A stretch of 64,000 bases of DNA from Haloplanus sp. HW8-1 (GTDB lineage Archaea; Halobacteriota; Halobacteria; Halobacteriales; Haloferacaceae): positions 992,001-1,056,000 of the forward strand of contig NZ_CP098518.1 in NCBI RefSeq assembly GCF_023703795.1, in the 5' to 3' direction. Below, piece by piece: positions 19,148 through 28,195 of the stretch; position 1 is the first letter of the stretch, and every line of letters begins with the position of its first letter. A model generated the notes under the pieces. That model was not told where the DNA came from and did no database searches. It saw only the letters and a program-made list of their open reading frames with translations. The position numbers were made by a program, and so were the translations under genes.

Positions 19148-19612
19148 TTAGCCGACGTACGTCCGTTCGCCCTCCTCGGGGTCGGCTTCGGTCGCGAGGT
19201 CGTCGAGATAGTCGTGTGCCTCCTCGAGGATCTCGCGGGGACCGTCCTGGGTGATCGTGTTGATCGCCTGTTCGTAGTCCCGCCACTGGAGGTCGCGGTG
19301 TTCGGTCGAGAGTTCCGCACTCGCCTCGAACGAGTGGGCGATGAACAGATGGACCGTCTTGTGAATGGTGTTGCCGCCGGCCTCGAACACGTAGTCGTAC
19401 TCCTCACGGAAGCCGTCGATGAGCCGGAAATCTTCGATTCCGGCTTCCTCGGTAACCTCTCGGATCGCAGTCTGCTGCAGTTCCTCGTCCCCCTCGACAC
19501 CGCCTTTGGGGAACTCCCAGTCCCCCGGTCGACTCTTCAGGAGTAGGTACTCCCGGTGGCCGCGGGTGTCGCGGAAGAGGATGGCTCCAGCACTGGTCGC
19601 TTCGACCGTCAT
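19148..19612 (-). CDS. NUDIX hydrolase, diadenosine tetraphosphatase-like
   Basis: A 154-residue protein with its start at 19612 (MTVEATSAGAILFRDTRGHR). The NUDIX box is intact: GGVEGDEELQQTAIREVTEE followed by AGI. The preceding LLLKSRPGDWEFPKGG is typical of the bis(5'-nucleosyl)-tetraphosphatase (asymmetrical) branch, which removes Ap4A-type dinucleotides. The 38 codons of open frame upstream are rejected as non-family sequence. It is divergent from the uS10-like gene. Confidence 0.85.
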   Translation of the reverse strand: MTVEATSAGAILFRDTRGHREYLLLKSRPGDWEFPKGGVEGDEELQQTAIREVTEEAGIEDFRLIDGFREEYDYVFEAGGNTIHKTVHLFIAHSFEASAELSTEHRDLQWRDYEQAINTITQDGPREILEEAHDYLDDLATEADPEEGERTYVG

Positions 19613-19709
19613 TACCGGCAGTAAACGGTCACGGGTTAATAGAATGTCGGACGGGACGAGCGGCGGACGGGTGTGTTTTTGAGTGTCGAGCGCACAGGAA
19701 GGGATACCG

Positions 19710-20042
19710 ATGGCTTTCGTCACCAAACTCAGTTTTCAAAGTGGGGACCGCGAGGTGCTGGAATCGCTCGTGACGGATCTGAAGCGGATGGTCGAGCGGA
19801 AGGGCGCCGAGTGCAAGGGCCCCCACTCCTCGCCGCCGGAACGGCTCACCGTCCCGCAGTATCGGACGCTGGAGTCGGGCGAGCAGTTCGATCCTTGGGA
19901 GTACACGTGCTACTCCCGACGGCTGGAGATCCACGGGAGCGACGACGTGGCCCGCAAGGTCGGTCACATGGACTTCCCGGAGCGCGTTCACGTCGAAATC
20001 GAGGTCGATCGTAAGAAACCGCTGGGCTACCGAAACGGGTAA
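19710..20042 (+). CDS. uS10-like protein
   Basis: A 110-residue protein starting at 19710 (MAFVTKLSFQSGDREVLESL). The pattern LERMVERKGAECKGPHSSPPERLTVPQYRTL followed by YTCYSRRLEIHG resembles ribosomal protein S10 (uS10/mL48 fold). The true S10 of haloarchaea is elsewhere (with EF1-alpha), so this is a paralogue conserved in Halobacteria whose ribosomal association I cannot confirm. It is convergent with the next gene. Confidence 0.75.
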   Translation: MAFVTKLSFQSGDREVLESLVTDLKRMVERKGAECKGPHSSPPERLTVPQYRTLESGEQFDPWEYTCYSRRLEIHGSDDVARKVGHMDFPERVHVEIEVDRKKPLGYRNG

Positions 20043-20045
20043 CGA

Positions 20046-20306
20046 TTACGTCCCCGTCTCGACGACGTCGAGGAGTTCGCCGGTGCCCGCGGCGTCGGCG
20101 GCGTCGAACTCGGTGACGCGAAGCCGGACTAGTCGGTCGCCGAGCCCACGCTCCGCGTCCGGCAGCGAGATGTTCGTATCGCCGATACGCACCTGCGCGA
20201 CGCCGTTTTCGTAGCTCGTGACGAACGCGGTGAGTTCATCCCCCGTCGCGTACGTCGGTTTGTTCGTCCGGAACGTCCAGCCCTCGAAGAACTTGGAGAG
20301 GTTCAT
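20046..20306 (-). CDS. Small TRAM/OB-like conserved protein
   Basis: An 86-residue protein MNLSKFFEGWTFRTNKPTYATG. The short beta-rich pattern (DELTAFVTSYENGVAQVRIGDTNISLPDA, then RLVRLRVTEFD) looks like a small TRAM/OB-type barrel. Its start overlaps the stop of the nhaC-type gene by four bases, so it is translated from the same message. I do not know its function. Confidence 0.65.
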   Translation of the reverse strand: MNLSKFFEGWTFRTNKPTYATGDELTAFVTSYENGVAQVRIGDTNISLPDAERGLGDRLVRLRVTEFDAADAAGTGELLDVVETGT

Positions 20307-21844
20307 ACGCGGGCCACCTCCTCGCTCTGACGGTCAGGAACGTACTCAAGCCCGTAGCCGGTCCAGGCTGCAGCGAGGAAGACGGCCACGAGGAACCAGC
20401 CATGGAAGACGTAGGGCCAGACCGCGGCGGGGTTGGCGAGCATCGCCTGGGTGAACCAGTCGAACTGCTGGGGCAACTGGATCATCGCCGCGTAGCCCGC
20501 GAGGACGCCCCCGCCCCACGGGAAGATGTATCCGAGTGCGGAGGTGTTGGCGTCGAGGATGTTGGCCCGGCGGTAGCCGTTGATGTTGAACCGCTGACCG
20601 AGCGTTCGGATGAACGGCGCGATGGCGATTTCCGCGGCCGTGTTGATCGTGATGGTGGCGTTGACGATGGCCGTCCCGATGACCATCGTGGTCTCGGCGC
20701 GGCGGACGGTCGTGGCGACGTTCTCCAGCAACCACTCCTCGATGGCGGCGAAGCCGCCGCCGGCCCGCATCACCTGTGCGGCACCGACGATCAGGAGGAC
20801 GAGAACGATCAGCGGGAAGAATCCGAGCGCGCCGGTGTAGAGGCTCCCGCCGACCGCCGCCGACGCGTCGGGCGACACTTCGACGACGCTCCCGACGATC
20901 GGAAGGCCGTCGAGGGTCGCCGCGATCCCCGATTCGGCCGACGACCGGAAGACGAGCATCGCCGAGGCGGGCGCGAGGCCGAGCGCGAGGTTCAGCGCGA
21001 TGGAGGCGATCAGCCCCCACGAGACCGCCTCGATGATGTGTCGGCCCTGCACCGCGGTGCCGATGACGACGAGAATCGAGAGCAGGTGGACGAGGCCGAG
21101 CGGCCCGGTACCGGCGCCGGCGCTGGCGGCCACGTCGAGCGGTTCGCCGGCCATCGCCTGCCCGGCGAGGACGTAACTCACCAGGGCGAGCACCGCGGCG
21201 ACGAGAGCGTACTTGAACCGCGAAGCGACGACGCCCCCGATGTCGGCGTCCTGGGTTACCGCGCTCACGATGGTGGTGTCGGAGACTGGCGCGAGGTTGT
21301 CGCCGAAGACGGCCCCCGAGAGGATGGCGCCGAACAGGAGGACGGGATCGGCACCGAGCAAGACCCCAGCAGGGAAGACGAGGCTGGTGAAGGCGACGGC
21401 GGTGCCGTATCCGGTGCCGATGCCCGTCGCCAGCAGGGCGGCGAAGATGAACGTGAGCGCCGGGAAGAGCGCCGCGCCGACGTTGGCCGCGCTGGATGCC
21501 CACACGAGGCCGTCGACGAACCCGCCCGCCTGGATGGTGTCGGCGAACATGCCGGCCCAGAGCCAGGCGACGACGGCCGTCGCGGCCACCCGCTGGGTCA
21601 TGCCGTCGAAGATGGTGTCCGCGTAGGTCTTCCAGTCACCTTTCACGAACAGCATGCCGACGACGAGGCCGACGAGCATGCCGATGACGAGCCCCGAGGT
21701 GTCGCCGATGCCGAGCAGTCCGCTCTGGACGATCGCCCAGACGATGAACACCGCGAGGGGGAGCGCGCTCATCGCCCGCCCGCCGTAGAACTCGACGCGT
21801 GATTCGTCCGCCGGTGGACCGTCAGGAGGGTCGGTTTCGCTCAT
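20303..21844 (-). CDS. nhaC: NhaC-family Na+/H+ antiporter
   Basis: A 513-residue protein with about 11-12 membrane segments. Recognisable NhaC parts are GTGYGTAVAFTSLVFPAGV, GAVFGDNLAPVSDTTIVSA (the conserved GDxxSPxSDTT-type motif) and NINGYRRANILDANTSALGYIFPWGGGV near the C-terminus. It would exchange cytoplasmic sodium for protons or a related substrate pair. The N-terminus is acidic and cytoplasmic. It is cotranscribed with the small gene downstream. Confidence 0.88.
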   Translation of the reverse strand: MSETDPPDGPPADESRVEFYGGRAMSALPLAVFIVWAIVQSGLLGIGDTSGLVIGMLVGLVVGMLFVKGDWKTYADTIFDGMTQRVAATAVVAWLWAGMFADTIQAGGFVDGLVWASSAANVGAALFPALTFIFAALLATGIGTGYGTAVAFTSLVFPAGVLLGADPVLLFGAILSGAVFGDNLAPVSDTTIVSAVTQDADIGGVVASRFKYALVAAVLALVSYVLAGQAMAGEPLDVAASAGAGTGPLGLVHLLSILVVIGTAVQGRHIIEAVSWGLIASIALNLALGLAPASAMLVFRSSAESGIAATLDGLPIVGSVVEVSPDASAAVGGSLYTGALGFFPLIVLVLLIVGAAQVMRAGGGFAAIEEWLLENVATTVRRAETTMVIGTAIVNATITINTAAEIAIAPFIRTLGQRFNINGYRRANILDANTSALGYIFPWGGGVLAGYAAMIQLPQQFDWFTQAMLANPAAVWPYVFHGWFLVAVFLAAAWTGYGLEYVPDRQSEEVARV

Positions 21845-22137
21845 TCCGTTCGGTGGTCGTCAAGCCCCCGGATTAAACACCGCGGTTCCGTTCCGGTTGG
21901 ATCGAGATCGTTATAGTAGCCTTTGTAGGTCATCGCACACCCGATCGCACGCAGTCTGGCGATCAGGTGTACAAACAGTTCCACACGCTACCATCGCCGC
22001 TGCAACGGCCGAGGACTCCGGACGGACCGCCGAGTCGGCGCACCGCGGGGTCGTCCTGAGTCCGGCGAACCCGTGGACGGCTCCGGGACACAGTGCCGTG
22101 GTAACATTTAACACGAAACGAACCGTAGGCGACATCG

Positions 22138-22254
22138 ATGCTGGAACGGTCGTCGTTCGAATGTGAGTCGTGTGACGAACGCGTGAGTCCGACGGCGTAT
22201 CGAGCCACTTGTCCGGACTGTGGCGGGGCGCTCCGCCGACCGCGGGTTCACTGA
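22138..22254 (+). CDS. 38-residue zinc-ribbon microprotein (DUF7129-like)
   Basis: Too short for ordinary gene calling. It reads MLERSSFECESCDERVSPTA, then YRATCPDCGGALRRPRVH. Two CxxC pairs (CESC and CPDC) form a rubredoxin/rubrerythrin-like zinc knuckle, as in the haloarchaeal DUF7129 microproteins. A TTTAA box near 22106-22110 lies about 30 bases upstream. Such proteins are abundant in haloarchaea and mostly of unknown role. Confidence 0.72.
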   Translation: MLERSSFECESCDERVSPTAYRATCPDCGGALRRPRVH

Positions 22255-22292
22255 ACGATACGCTTTCCTCCACCGATCCCCTCGATCGACCG

Positions 22293-22721
22293 ATGTCGGA
22301 CGACGGATCCGCGGCTACCACCGATCCGACGGCCATCACCCGGATCGCGGTGACCGCCGACGACGTGGTGACCGCTCTCGAGACGAACTGGCGAAGCGAC
22401 CGCCACACCGTCCTTCGGATCACCCCACCGTTCTCCGCCCGGATGCGTGCGCGACTCCACCGCCGGGTCCCGGACGACGACGGCGACGCCGTTCACGTCG
22501 AACCGTCGGCGCTCGTGGCGGCCCCACCGGCCTACCCGCACCCCGACGAGACGGCGGATCGACTCCGTGAGGCGGGCACGTACACGACCGAACGTCATCA
22601 CGAACGCCACGCCGAGGCCGTCGAGGCCTGGCGCGAGGCGGTTCGGGACGCGTTCGTCGACGCCGTCGAACTGTCGACCCCGTCCGGATCTCACCGCGTC
22701 GGCGTCGCGTATCTCGGCTGA
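22293..22721 (+). CDS. Conserved haloarchaeal protein of unknown function
   Basis: A 142-residue protein from the ATG at 22293 (MSDDGSAATTDPTAITRIAV). The core ITRIAVTADDVVTALETNWR, then HTVLRITPPFSARMRARLH and VHVEPSALV, is followed by a charged helical region (ERHHERHAEAVEAWREAVRDAF). I do not recognise a characterised family. The ATG at 22293 avoids overlap with the zinc microprotein upstream. Confidence 0.65.
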   Translation: MSDDGSAATTDPTAITRIAVTADDVVTALETNWRSDRHTVLRITPPFSARMRARLHRRVPDDDGDAVHVEPSALVAAPPAYPHPDETADRLREAGTYTTERHHERHAEAVEAWREAVRDAFVDAVELSTPSGSHRVGVAYLG

Positions 22722-22950
22722 GGCGACGCGGACGGACCGCCCGACGACGGGCGTTCGGTGGTGGTTGCTACGGGCCGACGGGCGCCGACCGTCGCCCCGC
22801 GAGACTCCGAACCGGCATATTACCATTGGACATTTGCAAAGTATTTAGTATAACCAGAAAATATCCCATAACGAGCATGACACCCACACGGTCCCGGAGG
22901 CAGGCGACGGACGGACGGACGGCGTGGGCCCGTGGGGCGGTGGGTCGATG

Positions 22951-23574
22951 ATGGCGACGAAGGCCGGACTCGCCGGACAGCTTGCGGTCGTCGCCGGCTT
23001 CGAGAACCCCCAGGCCGCCCTCGAACAGTATCCGACGCCGCCGGAACTGGCCGCACACGTGGTCCACGTGGCGGATCTCAATGACGACATCGAAGGGCGG
23101 ACGGTCGTCGACCTCGGCGCGGGAACGGGGATGTTCACGCTCGGGGCGGCGCTGCGGGGTCCCGACCGTGCCGTGGGCGTGGAGATCGATCGCGACGCCC
23201 TCGATGTCGCCCGCGAGAACCAGCGTCGGGTCGGCACGCGTACGGAGATCCACTGGATCCAGGCCGACGCCACGCGCGTCCCGCTCCGTCCGGACGGCCC
23301 GACGACGGTCGTCATGAACCCGCCGTTCGGGGCACAGGCTGGGAACGAACACGCCGACCGTGCGTTTCTGGCGACCGCCGCCGAATTGGCGGACGTCTCC
23401 TATTCGGTTCACAACGCCGGCAGCCGGGAGTTCGTCGAGTCGTTCGCCGCCGACAACGCCGGCGAGGTGACCCACGCCTTCGCGGCGCAGTTCGACCTCG
23501 ACCGGCAGTTCGACCACCACGCCGCCGACCGTCACGAGATCGACACGGAAGTGTTCCGGATCGAGTGGTCCTGA
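22951..23574 (+). CDS. METTL5-like RNA N6-adenine methyltransferase
   Basis: A 207-residue protein (ATG at 22951, or the adjacent one at 22948). It begins MATKAGLAGQLAVVAGFENP and continues EQYPTPPELAAHVVHVA. The SAM-binding motif VVDLGAGTGMFTLGAA and the catalytic NPPFG motif (VVMNPPFGAQAGNEHADRAF) identify the METTL5 family of rRNA m6A methyltransferases. It stands alone, followed by a strong palindrome at 23581-23654. Confidence 0.87.
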   Translation: MATKAGLAGQLAVVAGFENPQAALEQYPTPPELAAHVVHVADLNDDIEGRTVVDLGAGTGMFTLGAALRGPDRAVGVEIDRDALDVARENQRRVGTRTEIHWIQADATRVPLRPDGPTTVVMNPPFGAQAGNEHADRAFLATAAELADVSYSVHNAGSREFVESFAADNAGEVTHAFAAQFDLDRQFDHHAADRHEIDTEVFRIEWS

Positions 23575-23580
23575 CTCATA

Positions 23581-23654
23581 CGGATTATTGTAACTGTTTA
23601 CCGGTGGTTCGCCGGATCGTCTCGGTGAACCACCGGAACTGACTTACAATAACG
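23581..23654. repeat. Long interrupted palindrome between convergent genes
   Basis: The left arm has TTATTGTAA followed by CCGGTGGTTCGCC; the right arm has GGTGAACCACCGG followed by TTACAATAA. The arms are about 33 bases each with one mismatch in the inner block and a short unmatched spacer, around a 10-base loop. It could act as a bidirectional terminator for the METTL5-like and rhomboid genes, or it may be a small mobile repeat. No second copy was seen in the window. Confidence 0.75.
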
Positions 23655-23656
23655 TA

Positions 23657-25321
23657 TCACTCGTAGGTCTCCCGGCGCGCCACCCGGACGCGCGTCGCGC
23701 CGCTGATCGCGTAGACCCGCCCCTCGACGTTGGTAAACTCGAGTCCGCCCACCGACGCCGTCTCGTTGACTTTCGGCATCGGCGCCCGAGCCGACCGGTT
23801 CCCCATCGAGACGTTGAGGCTGAACCCCGTCGGGGTCGCCTCGATGGAGACGTTTCGTCCGGCGACCACGGGGTCGGCCCGCGCCGGCGGCGACGTGTAC
23901 GCCGTCAGATTTCGTCCGTCGTGGGACAACCGGACCCGGTAGGCGGTGGGGCCGCCGATCGCGTTCCACCCGGTCCGCGTGACCTGGATCGAGTCCCGCC
24001 AGCCGACGCCGCCGATGCGGACCCGGGTCGTCCCCGTGAAGTCGAGTCGTCCCTTCGAGACGGCGGTCATCCAGATTCCTCGGCCCCGGTTCCTGACGAT
24101 CACTCCCGAAGTGTTGACCCGTGTCGTCTCGCCGAACGCGTCCACCTCGATCACCGACACCATGCCGTTCGGCACGTTCTCGGCGTACGTCACCTCGTAG
24201 CCCCGGACCGTTATCGGGTCGTTCTGGCCGCCCAAGTCACCGGACTCGGCCGTCATCAGGTTGATGGGGATCGCGGGACCGGCGATAGCGGCGGTACACA
24301 GGAGCAACACCGTCGCGCCGACCTGCCACCGCGGCACCGCCCGCAGCCTGCCCGACCGCCCGGGCGTCGCGACGAGCGGGCGGGACGACGCCGCCACCGT
24401 CCCGGCGACGAGCGTCGCGAGCAGAACTACCAAGGCGAGACCGGCCGCGCGATAGAGGACGTACGTCTCGCCACCACGGTACCAGTAGACCGCCCACAGC
24501 GACTGGGCGACGCCGAACAGCACGACGCCGGCGACGACCCGGGCGGCCGTCGGTCGATCCTCTGCCCGGTGCCGTACGATCCACACGCCGAGGAGGACGC
24601 CCGCGAGGAGGCCGATGGCGTGGCCCTGGATGGCGATGTCGGCCCACCAGGGAGAGGAGTAGGAGGGGCCGGCGCTCGCCGATACCGTCGGGGTTCGGAG
24701 CGCTCCGTAGATCGTTCGGGCGGCGTTGGCGGCGGTGACCGCAACGACAGTCGTGAGAGGATAGCGGACGAGTGCGACCCCCGCGAAAGCGAAGACGGCA
24801 CCGGAGAAGCCGATGACTGGGCCCAGCGCGAAGGCCGCGGTGAACAGGCCGACTGCGACGACCGCGGCAGGAAACGCCACGAACGCCCGGACGTAGGGAT
24901 CGGTCAGCGGCGACGTGAACGTCTGTGCGCCCCGTTCCCGAGGGAAATGCCCCCACGCGTACTCCGCGATCGGTGCCAGCACGACCGTTCCCACGAGGTT
25001 GCCCACGAGGTGACCCGGTCCGAAGTGTGCAAAGGCCGCGGTCAGCATCCCCAGCGGGTAGAAGTACGACCACGCCCGGAAGGGGATGGTGACCGGGCTG
25101 TACCAGTGGTTCCAGCCGTCCTGGACGAACAGATACACCGCGAGGACGACCCCGACGGTAACGAGCGTTCCCCACGGGACGCCGAGGAGGAACCGGGAGC
25201 GGAGGCGTGCGCCCCAACGGCCGCGGGGGCGGTCGAGGACGACGACGACGACGGCAGCGACGAGCAGAGAGAGGAGGACCGCCAGTCGAAAGAGCGTCGC
25301 CGAGTTCGGCACGCCGAGCAT
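23657..25321 (-). CDS. Rhomboid-family intramembrane serine protease with C-terminal extracytoplasmic domain
   Basis: A 554-residue protein. The rhomboid core shows the HLVGNLVG loop (about residue 105), the catalytic-serine motif GFSGAVFAFAG, and the catalytic histidine in IQGHAIGLLAGVLLG. Two further membrane segments follow, then about 190 C-terminal residues rich in beta strands (DPITVRGYEVTYAENVPNGM onward), predicted outside the cell. Substrate unknown. The C-terminal domain is common in haloarchaeal rhomboids. Confidence 0.88.
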   Translation of the reverse strand: MLGVPNSATLFRLAVLLSLLVAAVVVVVLDRPRGRWGARLRSRFLLGVPWGTLVTVGVVLAVYLFVQDGWNHWYSPVTIPFRAWSYFYPLGMLTAAFAHFGPGHLVGNLVGTVVLAPIAEYAWGHFPRERGAQTFTSPLTDPYVRAFVAFPAAVVAVGLFTAAFALGPVIGFSGAVFAFAGVALVRYPLTTVVAVTAANAARTIYGALRTPTVSASAGPSYSSPWWADIAIQGHAIGLLAGVLLGVWIVRHRAEDRPTAARVVAGVVLFGVAQSLWAVYWYRGGETYVLYRAAGLALVVLLATLVAGTVAASSRPLVATPGRSGRLRAVPRWQVGATVLLLCTAAIAGPAIPINLMTAESGDLGGQNDPITVRGYEVTYAENVPNGMVSVIEVDAFGETTRVNTSGVIVRNRGRGIWMTAVSKGRLDFTGTTRVRIGGVGWRDSIQVTRTGWNAIGGPTAYRVRLSHDGRNLTAYTSPPARADPVVAGRNVSIEATPTGFSLNVSMGNRSARAPMPKVNETASVGGLEFTNVEGRVYAISGATRVRVARRETYE

Positions 25322-25419
25322 GTCCCTCGTTCACGCCGCGGCGGTAATGAATCCGACGGGCATCGTCGGCCGTCGCGTGCGCCATCCGGCGTCTGGCCCG
25401 GCGGGCGACGACCCTCCAG

Positions 25420-25698
25420 TTACAGTTTGTTCTCCGCGTCCTCGGCGAGTTCGGCCATCCGCTTGCCGACCCGCCCGGCGTCCGAGAACTCGTCTTCGCT
25501 CATCGCCGTCGCCAGGGCGTTACCGAGGACGAACACTGCATGTTTGTGTTCGCTCTTGGACTTGTGGACGTGTGAGGGATCGACGCTCAGGGATTCGTAG
25601 GGGTCGAAGATGCTCTCGTCGACGGACTCCTGGCTCCGGAAATAGTTCATGATCGTCACCATCTGTTCGTGCAGTTCGAGGAGTTCTTCCTTGTGCAT
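25420..25698 (-). CDS. UPF0058 family protein
   Basis: A 92-residue archaeal protein starting MHKEELLELHEQMVTIMNYF. The family pattern SLSVDPSHVHKSKSEHKHAVFVLG is intact. Helical, cytoplasmic, of unknown function; the conserved His/Lys-rich centre suggests nucleic-acid or metal contact but this is not established. Confidence 0.85.
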   Translation of the reverse strand: MHKEELLELHEQMVTIMNYFRSQESVDESIFDPYESLSVDPSHVHKSKSEHKHAVFVLGNALATAMSEDEFSDAGRVGKRMAELAEDAENKL

Positions 25699-25799
25699 AC
25701 ACCGGAGTACGGACGAAGGCCCGTTAAGGATTGTTGCGTCTGATTCTCATGCGATCGGGTCGGCGACCAGCGAGGTCCATCTCCCGCCCTTGGGGCCGC

Positions 25800-26012
25800 T
25801 CAGAACACGTACTCGTCTTCATGGCCCATCATACCCTCGTCCTCGAACCCGGGCTCTTCCTCTTCGATCGGTCCGCTGGTCTTGTACGCCCGGAGCCCCG
25901 TCGAGAGCAGTTCCTGGATGGCTTCCTCCCGGTTCACGAACTCGCCCTGCTCGATCAGCTGAGCGATCTGCATCTCAAGATGTTCCGGGACCGTTATTTC
26001 CACGTTCGGCAT
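25800..26012 (-). CDS. Ribbon-helix-helix (CopG-type) protein
   Basis: A 70-residue protein. The N-terminal MPNVEITVPEHLEMQIAQLIEQGEFVNREEAIQELLS is a CopG/ribbon-helix-helix DNA-binding domain; the C-terminus is acidic (EEEEPGFEDEGMMGHEDEYVF). Known from other haloarchaea as a stand-alone regulator. Targets unknown. A TATA element sits 28-36 bases upstream of its start. Confidence 0.78.
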   Translation of the reverse strand: MPNVEITVPEHLEMQIAQLIEQGEFVNREEAIQELLSTGLRAYKTSGPIEEEEPGFEDEGMMGHEDEYVF

Positions 26013-26039
26013 TTGAACGTTCGTCGCTTTGGAGGGGGC

Positions 26040-26048
26040 GTATTTAAA
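26040..26048 (-). promoter_or_regulatory. TATA box of the ribbon-helix-helix gene
   Basis: On the minus strand TTTAAATAC lies about 28-36 bases before the ATG at 26012, the spacing of a leaderless haloarchaeal promoter. Confidence 0.55.
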
Positions 26049-26227
26049 TTCTGTGGGGGGTAATTCCGACTGCGAAAAGTAAAACTTTCACGATCCGAGT
26101 AAATTCGTCTCGAGCGCGAACTCGACTTCAGATTGGTGTAAGCACTCGCCTCGGCAGTCCCCCCCGACGGCGGCGTCGGTCGGTTCGCAAGCCGAGAGTA
26201 TAGGTGTCTCGATCCGTCACGAAACGT

Positions 26228-26821
26228 ATGGTCGAGGATCGAACGAAACTCTACCGGGAGTTCGGCGACGAACGCCTCCCCCCGGGACAACACCGGACCG
26301 AATCGTTTCCCGTCCTTTCGAAGGGATCGGTGCCCCGAGTGACCCGCGAGGAGTGGTCGCTCACGGTAAGCGGTTCCGTCGAGGAGTCGGTCACCCTCGA
26401 CTGGGAGGCGTTCACCGATCTGGGCGTCGAAACGCAACGACAGGACTTCCACTGCGTGACCGGTTGGAGTCGCTTTGACTGCGAGTTTACGGGCGTGCCG
26501 TTCACAACCCTCGCCGACCACGTAGGTGTCGACGCCGACGCTGAACACGTCCTCTTTCACGCGGCGGACGGCTACACCACCGATCTCCCCCTCGACGCGT
26601 GTCGCCGTCCCGAGACGCTCGTTGCCTTCGAGTTCGACGGCGACCCCCTGCCGCGGGACCACGGCGGCCCCGTCCGGGTGGTCACACCCCACCGGTACGC
26701 GTACAAGGGCGCGAAGTGGGTGACTGGCGTCGAGTTCCTCACCGAACCGGAACGGGGGTTCTGGGAGCAGCGCGGCTACTCCGTGACGGCGAACCCCTGG
26801 AACGAGGAACGCTACGGATAG
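26228..26821 (+). CDS. Molybdopterin-dependent oxidoreductase (sulfite-oxidase fold)
   Basis: A 197-residue protein consisting only of the SUOX molybdopterin-binding domain. The start at 26228 (MVEDRTKLYREFGDERLPPG) skips eight unlikely residues. The Mo-coordinating cysteine is in DFHCVTGWSRFDCEFTGVPF, and the C-terminal PHRYAYKGAKWVTGVEFL is the conserved cofactor region. It lacks a Tat signal and heme or dimerisation domains, so it is a cytoplasmic single-domain member with unknown substrate. Confidence 0.85.
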   Translation: MVEDRTKLYREFGDERLPPGQHRTESFPVLSKGSVPRVTREEWSLTVSGSVEESVTLDWEAFTDLGVETQRQDFHCVTGWSRFDCEFTGVPFTTLADHVGVDADAEHVLFHAADGYTTDLPLDACRRPETLVAFEFDGDPLPRDHGGPVRVVTPHRYAYKGAKWVTGVEFLTEPERGFWEQRGYSVTANPWNEERYG

Positions 26822-26857
26822 TTAGGTAAAAGGGTACGGCGGCCTCACGGATTTATA

Positions 26858-28195
26858 ATGGGTGTCCCGCGAAGCGACGAGACGGGAACGCGTCTCGTCA
26901 GTCGGTCGGTTCGGACGTCGGTTCCCTCGCTGCGTGCCGCCCTCGACACGTTGCCGGCACCGCGGACGTTCTGGACGGCCCCCGACGAAGCGACGGTCGT
27001 TGCCGGCGGCGTCGCCGCCGCCATCACCGCCGACGGACACGACCGCTTCGGTGCGATCCGGACGGGAATCGACCGGGTGCTGCGGTCCGGTGACGTCCAC
27101 GCCGGCACCGAGGCGGCCTGTCCACGCCTGTTCGGTGGGTTCGCCTTCCACGACGAGGGGGGCGAGGGCTCCGTGTGGGACGACTTCCCCGGCGCGCGCT
27201 TCGTCCTGCCGCGCGTCCAAGTGACCGAAACCAACCGCGGGACGTGGCTCACGGTCAACGCCGTCGGTCCCGACGCGACGGCGACGGCCGTCGAGGACCG
27301 ACTCGACGCCGAGCGCGAGCGACTGGCGGCCCTCGACGACCCCGACCCGGCCACGCCGCCCGATATCGTCGCACGCGAGCGGACGACGCCGCGCGCCGCC
27401 TGGCGCGATTCCGTCGAGACCGCCGTCGAGCGCATCCGTGCCGGCGACCTGCAGAAAGTCGTCCTCGCACAGGCACTCGACGTAACGCTGGATCGGCCCC
27501 TCTCCGTGCCGGACGTACTCGCCCGCCTCGGATCGACGTATCCCGACTGCTATCGCTTTCTCGTCGAACCGACGGCCGACCCCGACCGCCCGAGTTTCTT
27601 CGGTGCCACGCCGGAACGTCTGGTCAGCAGACACGGACGGACGGTCACTACGGGGGCGCTCGCCGGCACGACCGGCCGTGGCGACACGCCCGCCGAGGAC
27701 GACTGGCTGGCCGCGGAACTGCTCGACGACGAGAAGAACGTCCACGAACACGAACTCGTCGCGGAGACCATCCGGAAACAGCTCGCCCCGTTCGCGTCGT
27801 CGATCGGGACCGGCGAGCGCCGTGTCCGCCGCCTGGAGACGGTCCAGCACCTCTCGACGCCGATCACTGCGACCCTCGACCAAGACACACACGTCCTCGA
27901 CTTGGTCGAGGCACTCCACCCGACGCCGGCGGTCGGAGGGCTGCCGCCCGAACGCGCACTCGCGACCATCCGGGAGACCGAGCCCTTCGACCGCGGGTGG
28001 TACGCTGCCCCCGTCGGGTGGGTCGACGCCGCCGGAAACGGAACCTTCGCCGTTGCCATCCGCTCCGCGCTCGCCAGAGACACCTCGGCCACCCTCTTTG
28101 CCGGCGTCGGCATCGTCGCCGACTCCGATCCCGACCGCGAGTGGGACGAAGTGCAGCTCAAATACCGCCCGATTCTCGACGAACTGGAGCGATGA
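26858..28195 (+). CDS. menF: Isochorismate synthase MenF
   Basis: The first step of menaquinone biosynthesis (chorismate to isochorismate). 445 residues. The chorismate-binding domain occupies the C-terminal two-thirds: GDLQKVVLAQALDVTLDRPL, SFFGATPERLVSRHGRTVTT, then GALAGTTGRGDTP and HPTPAVGGLPPERAL. It overlaps menD by four bases. A TTTATA stretch directly before the ATG could place the transcript start inside the present N-terminus, so the first residues are uncertain. Confidence 0.9.
   Translation: MGVPRSDETGTRLVSRSVRTSVPSLRAALDTLPAPRTFWTAPDEATVVAGGVAAAITADGHDRFGAIRTGIDRVLRSGDVHAGTEAACPRLFGGFAFHDEGGEGSVWDDFPGARFVLPRVQVTETNRGTWLTVNAVGPDATATAVEDRLDAERERLAALDDPDPATPPDIVARERTTPRAAWRDSVETAVERIRAGDLQKVVLAQALDVTLDRPLSVPDVLARLGSTYPDCYRFLVEPTADPDRPSFFGATPERLVSRHGRTVTTGALAGTTGRGDTPAEDDWLAAELLDDEKNVHEHELVAETIRKQLAPFASSIGTGERRVRRLETVQHLSTPITATLDQDTHVLDLVEALHPTPAVGGLPPERALATIRETEPFDRGWYAAPVGWVDAAGNGTFAVAIRSALARDTSATLFAGVGIVADSDPDREWDEVQLKYRPILDELER

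Noticed and set aside
23921-25600. 559-codon open frame antisense to the rhomboid gene
   Set aside because: Its translation is low-complexity Arg/Asp/Gly sequence with no family likeness; the opposite strand encodes a clear rhomboid.
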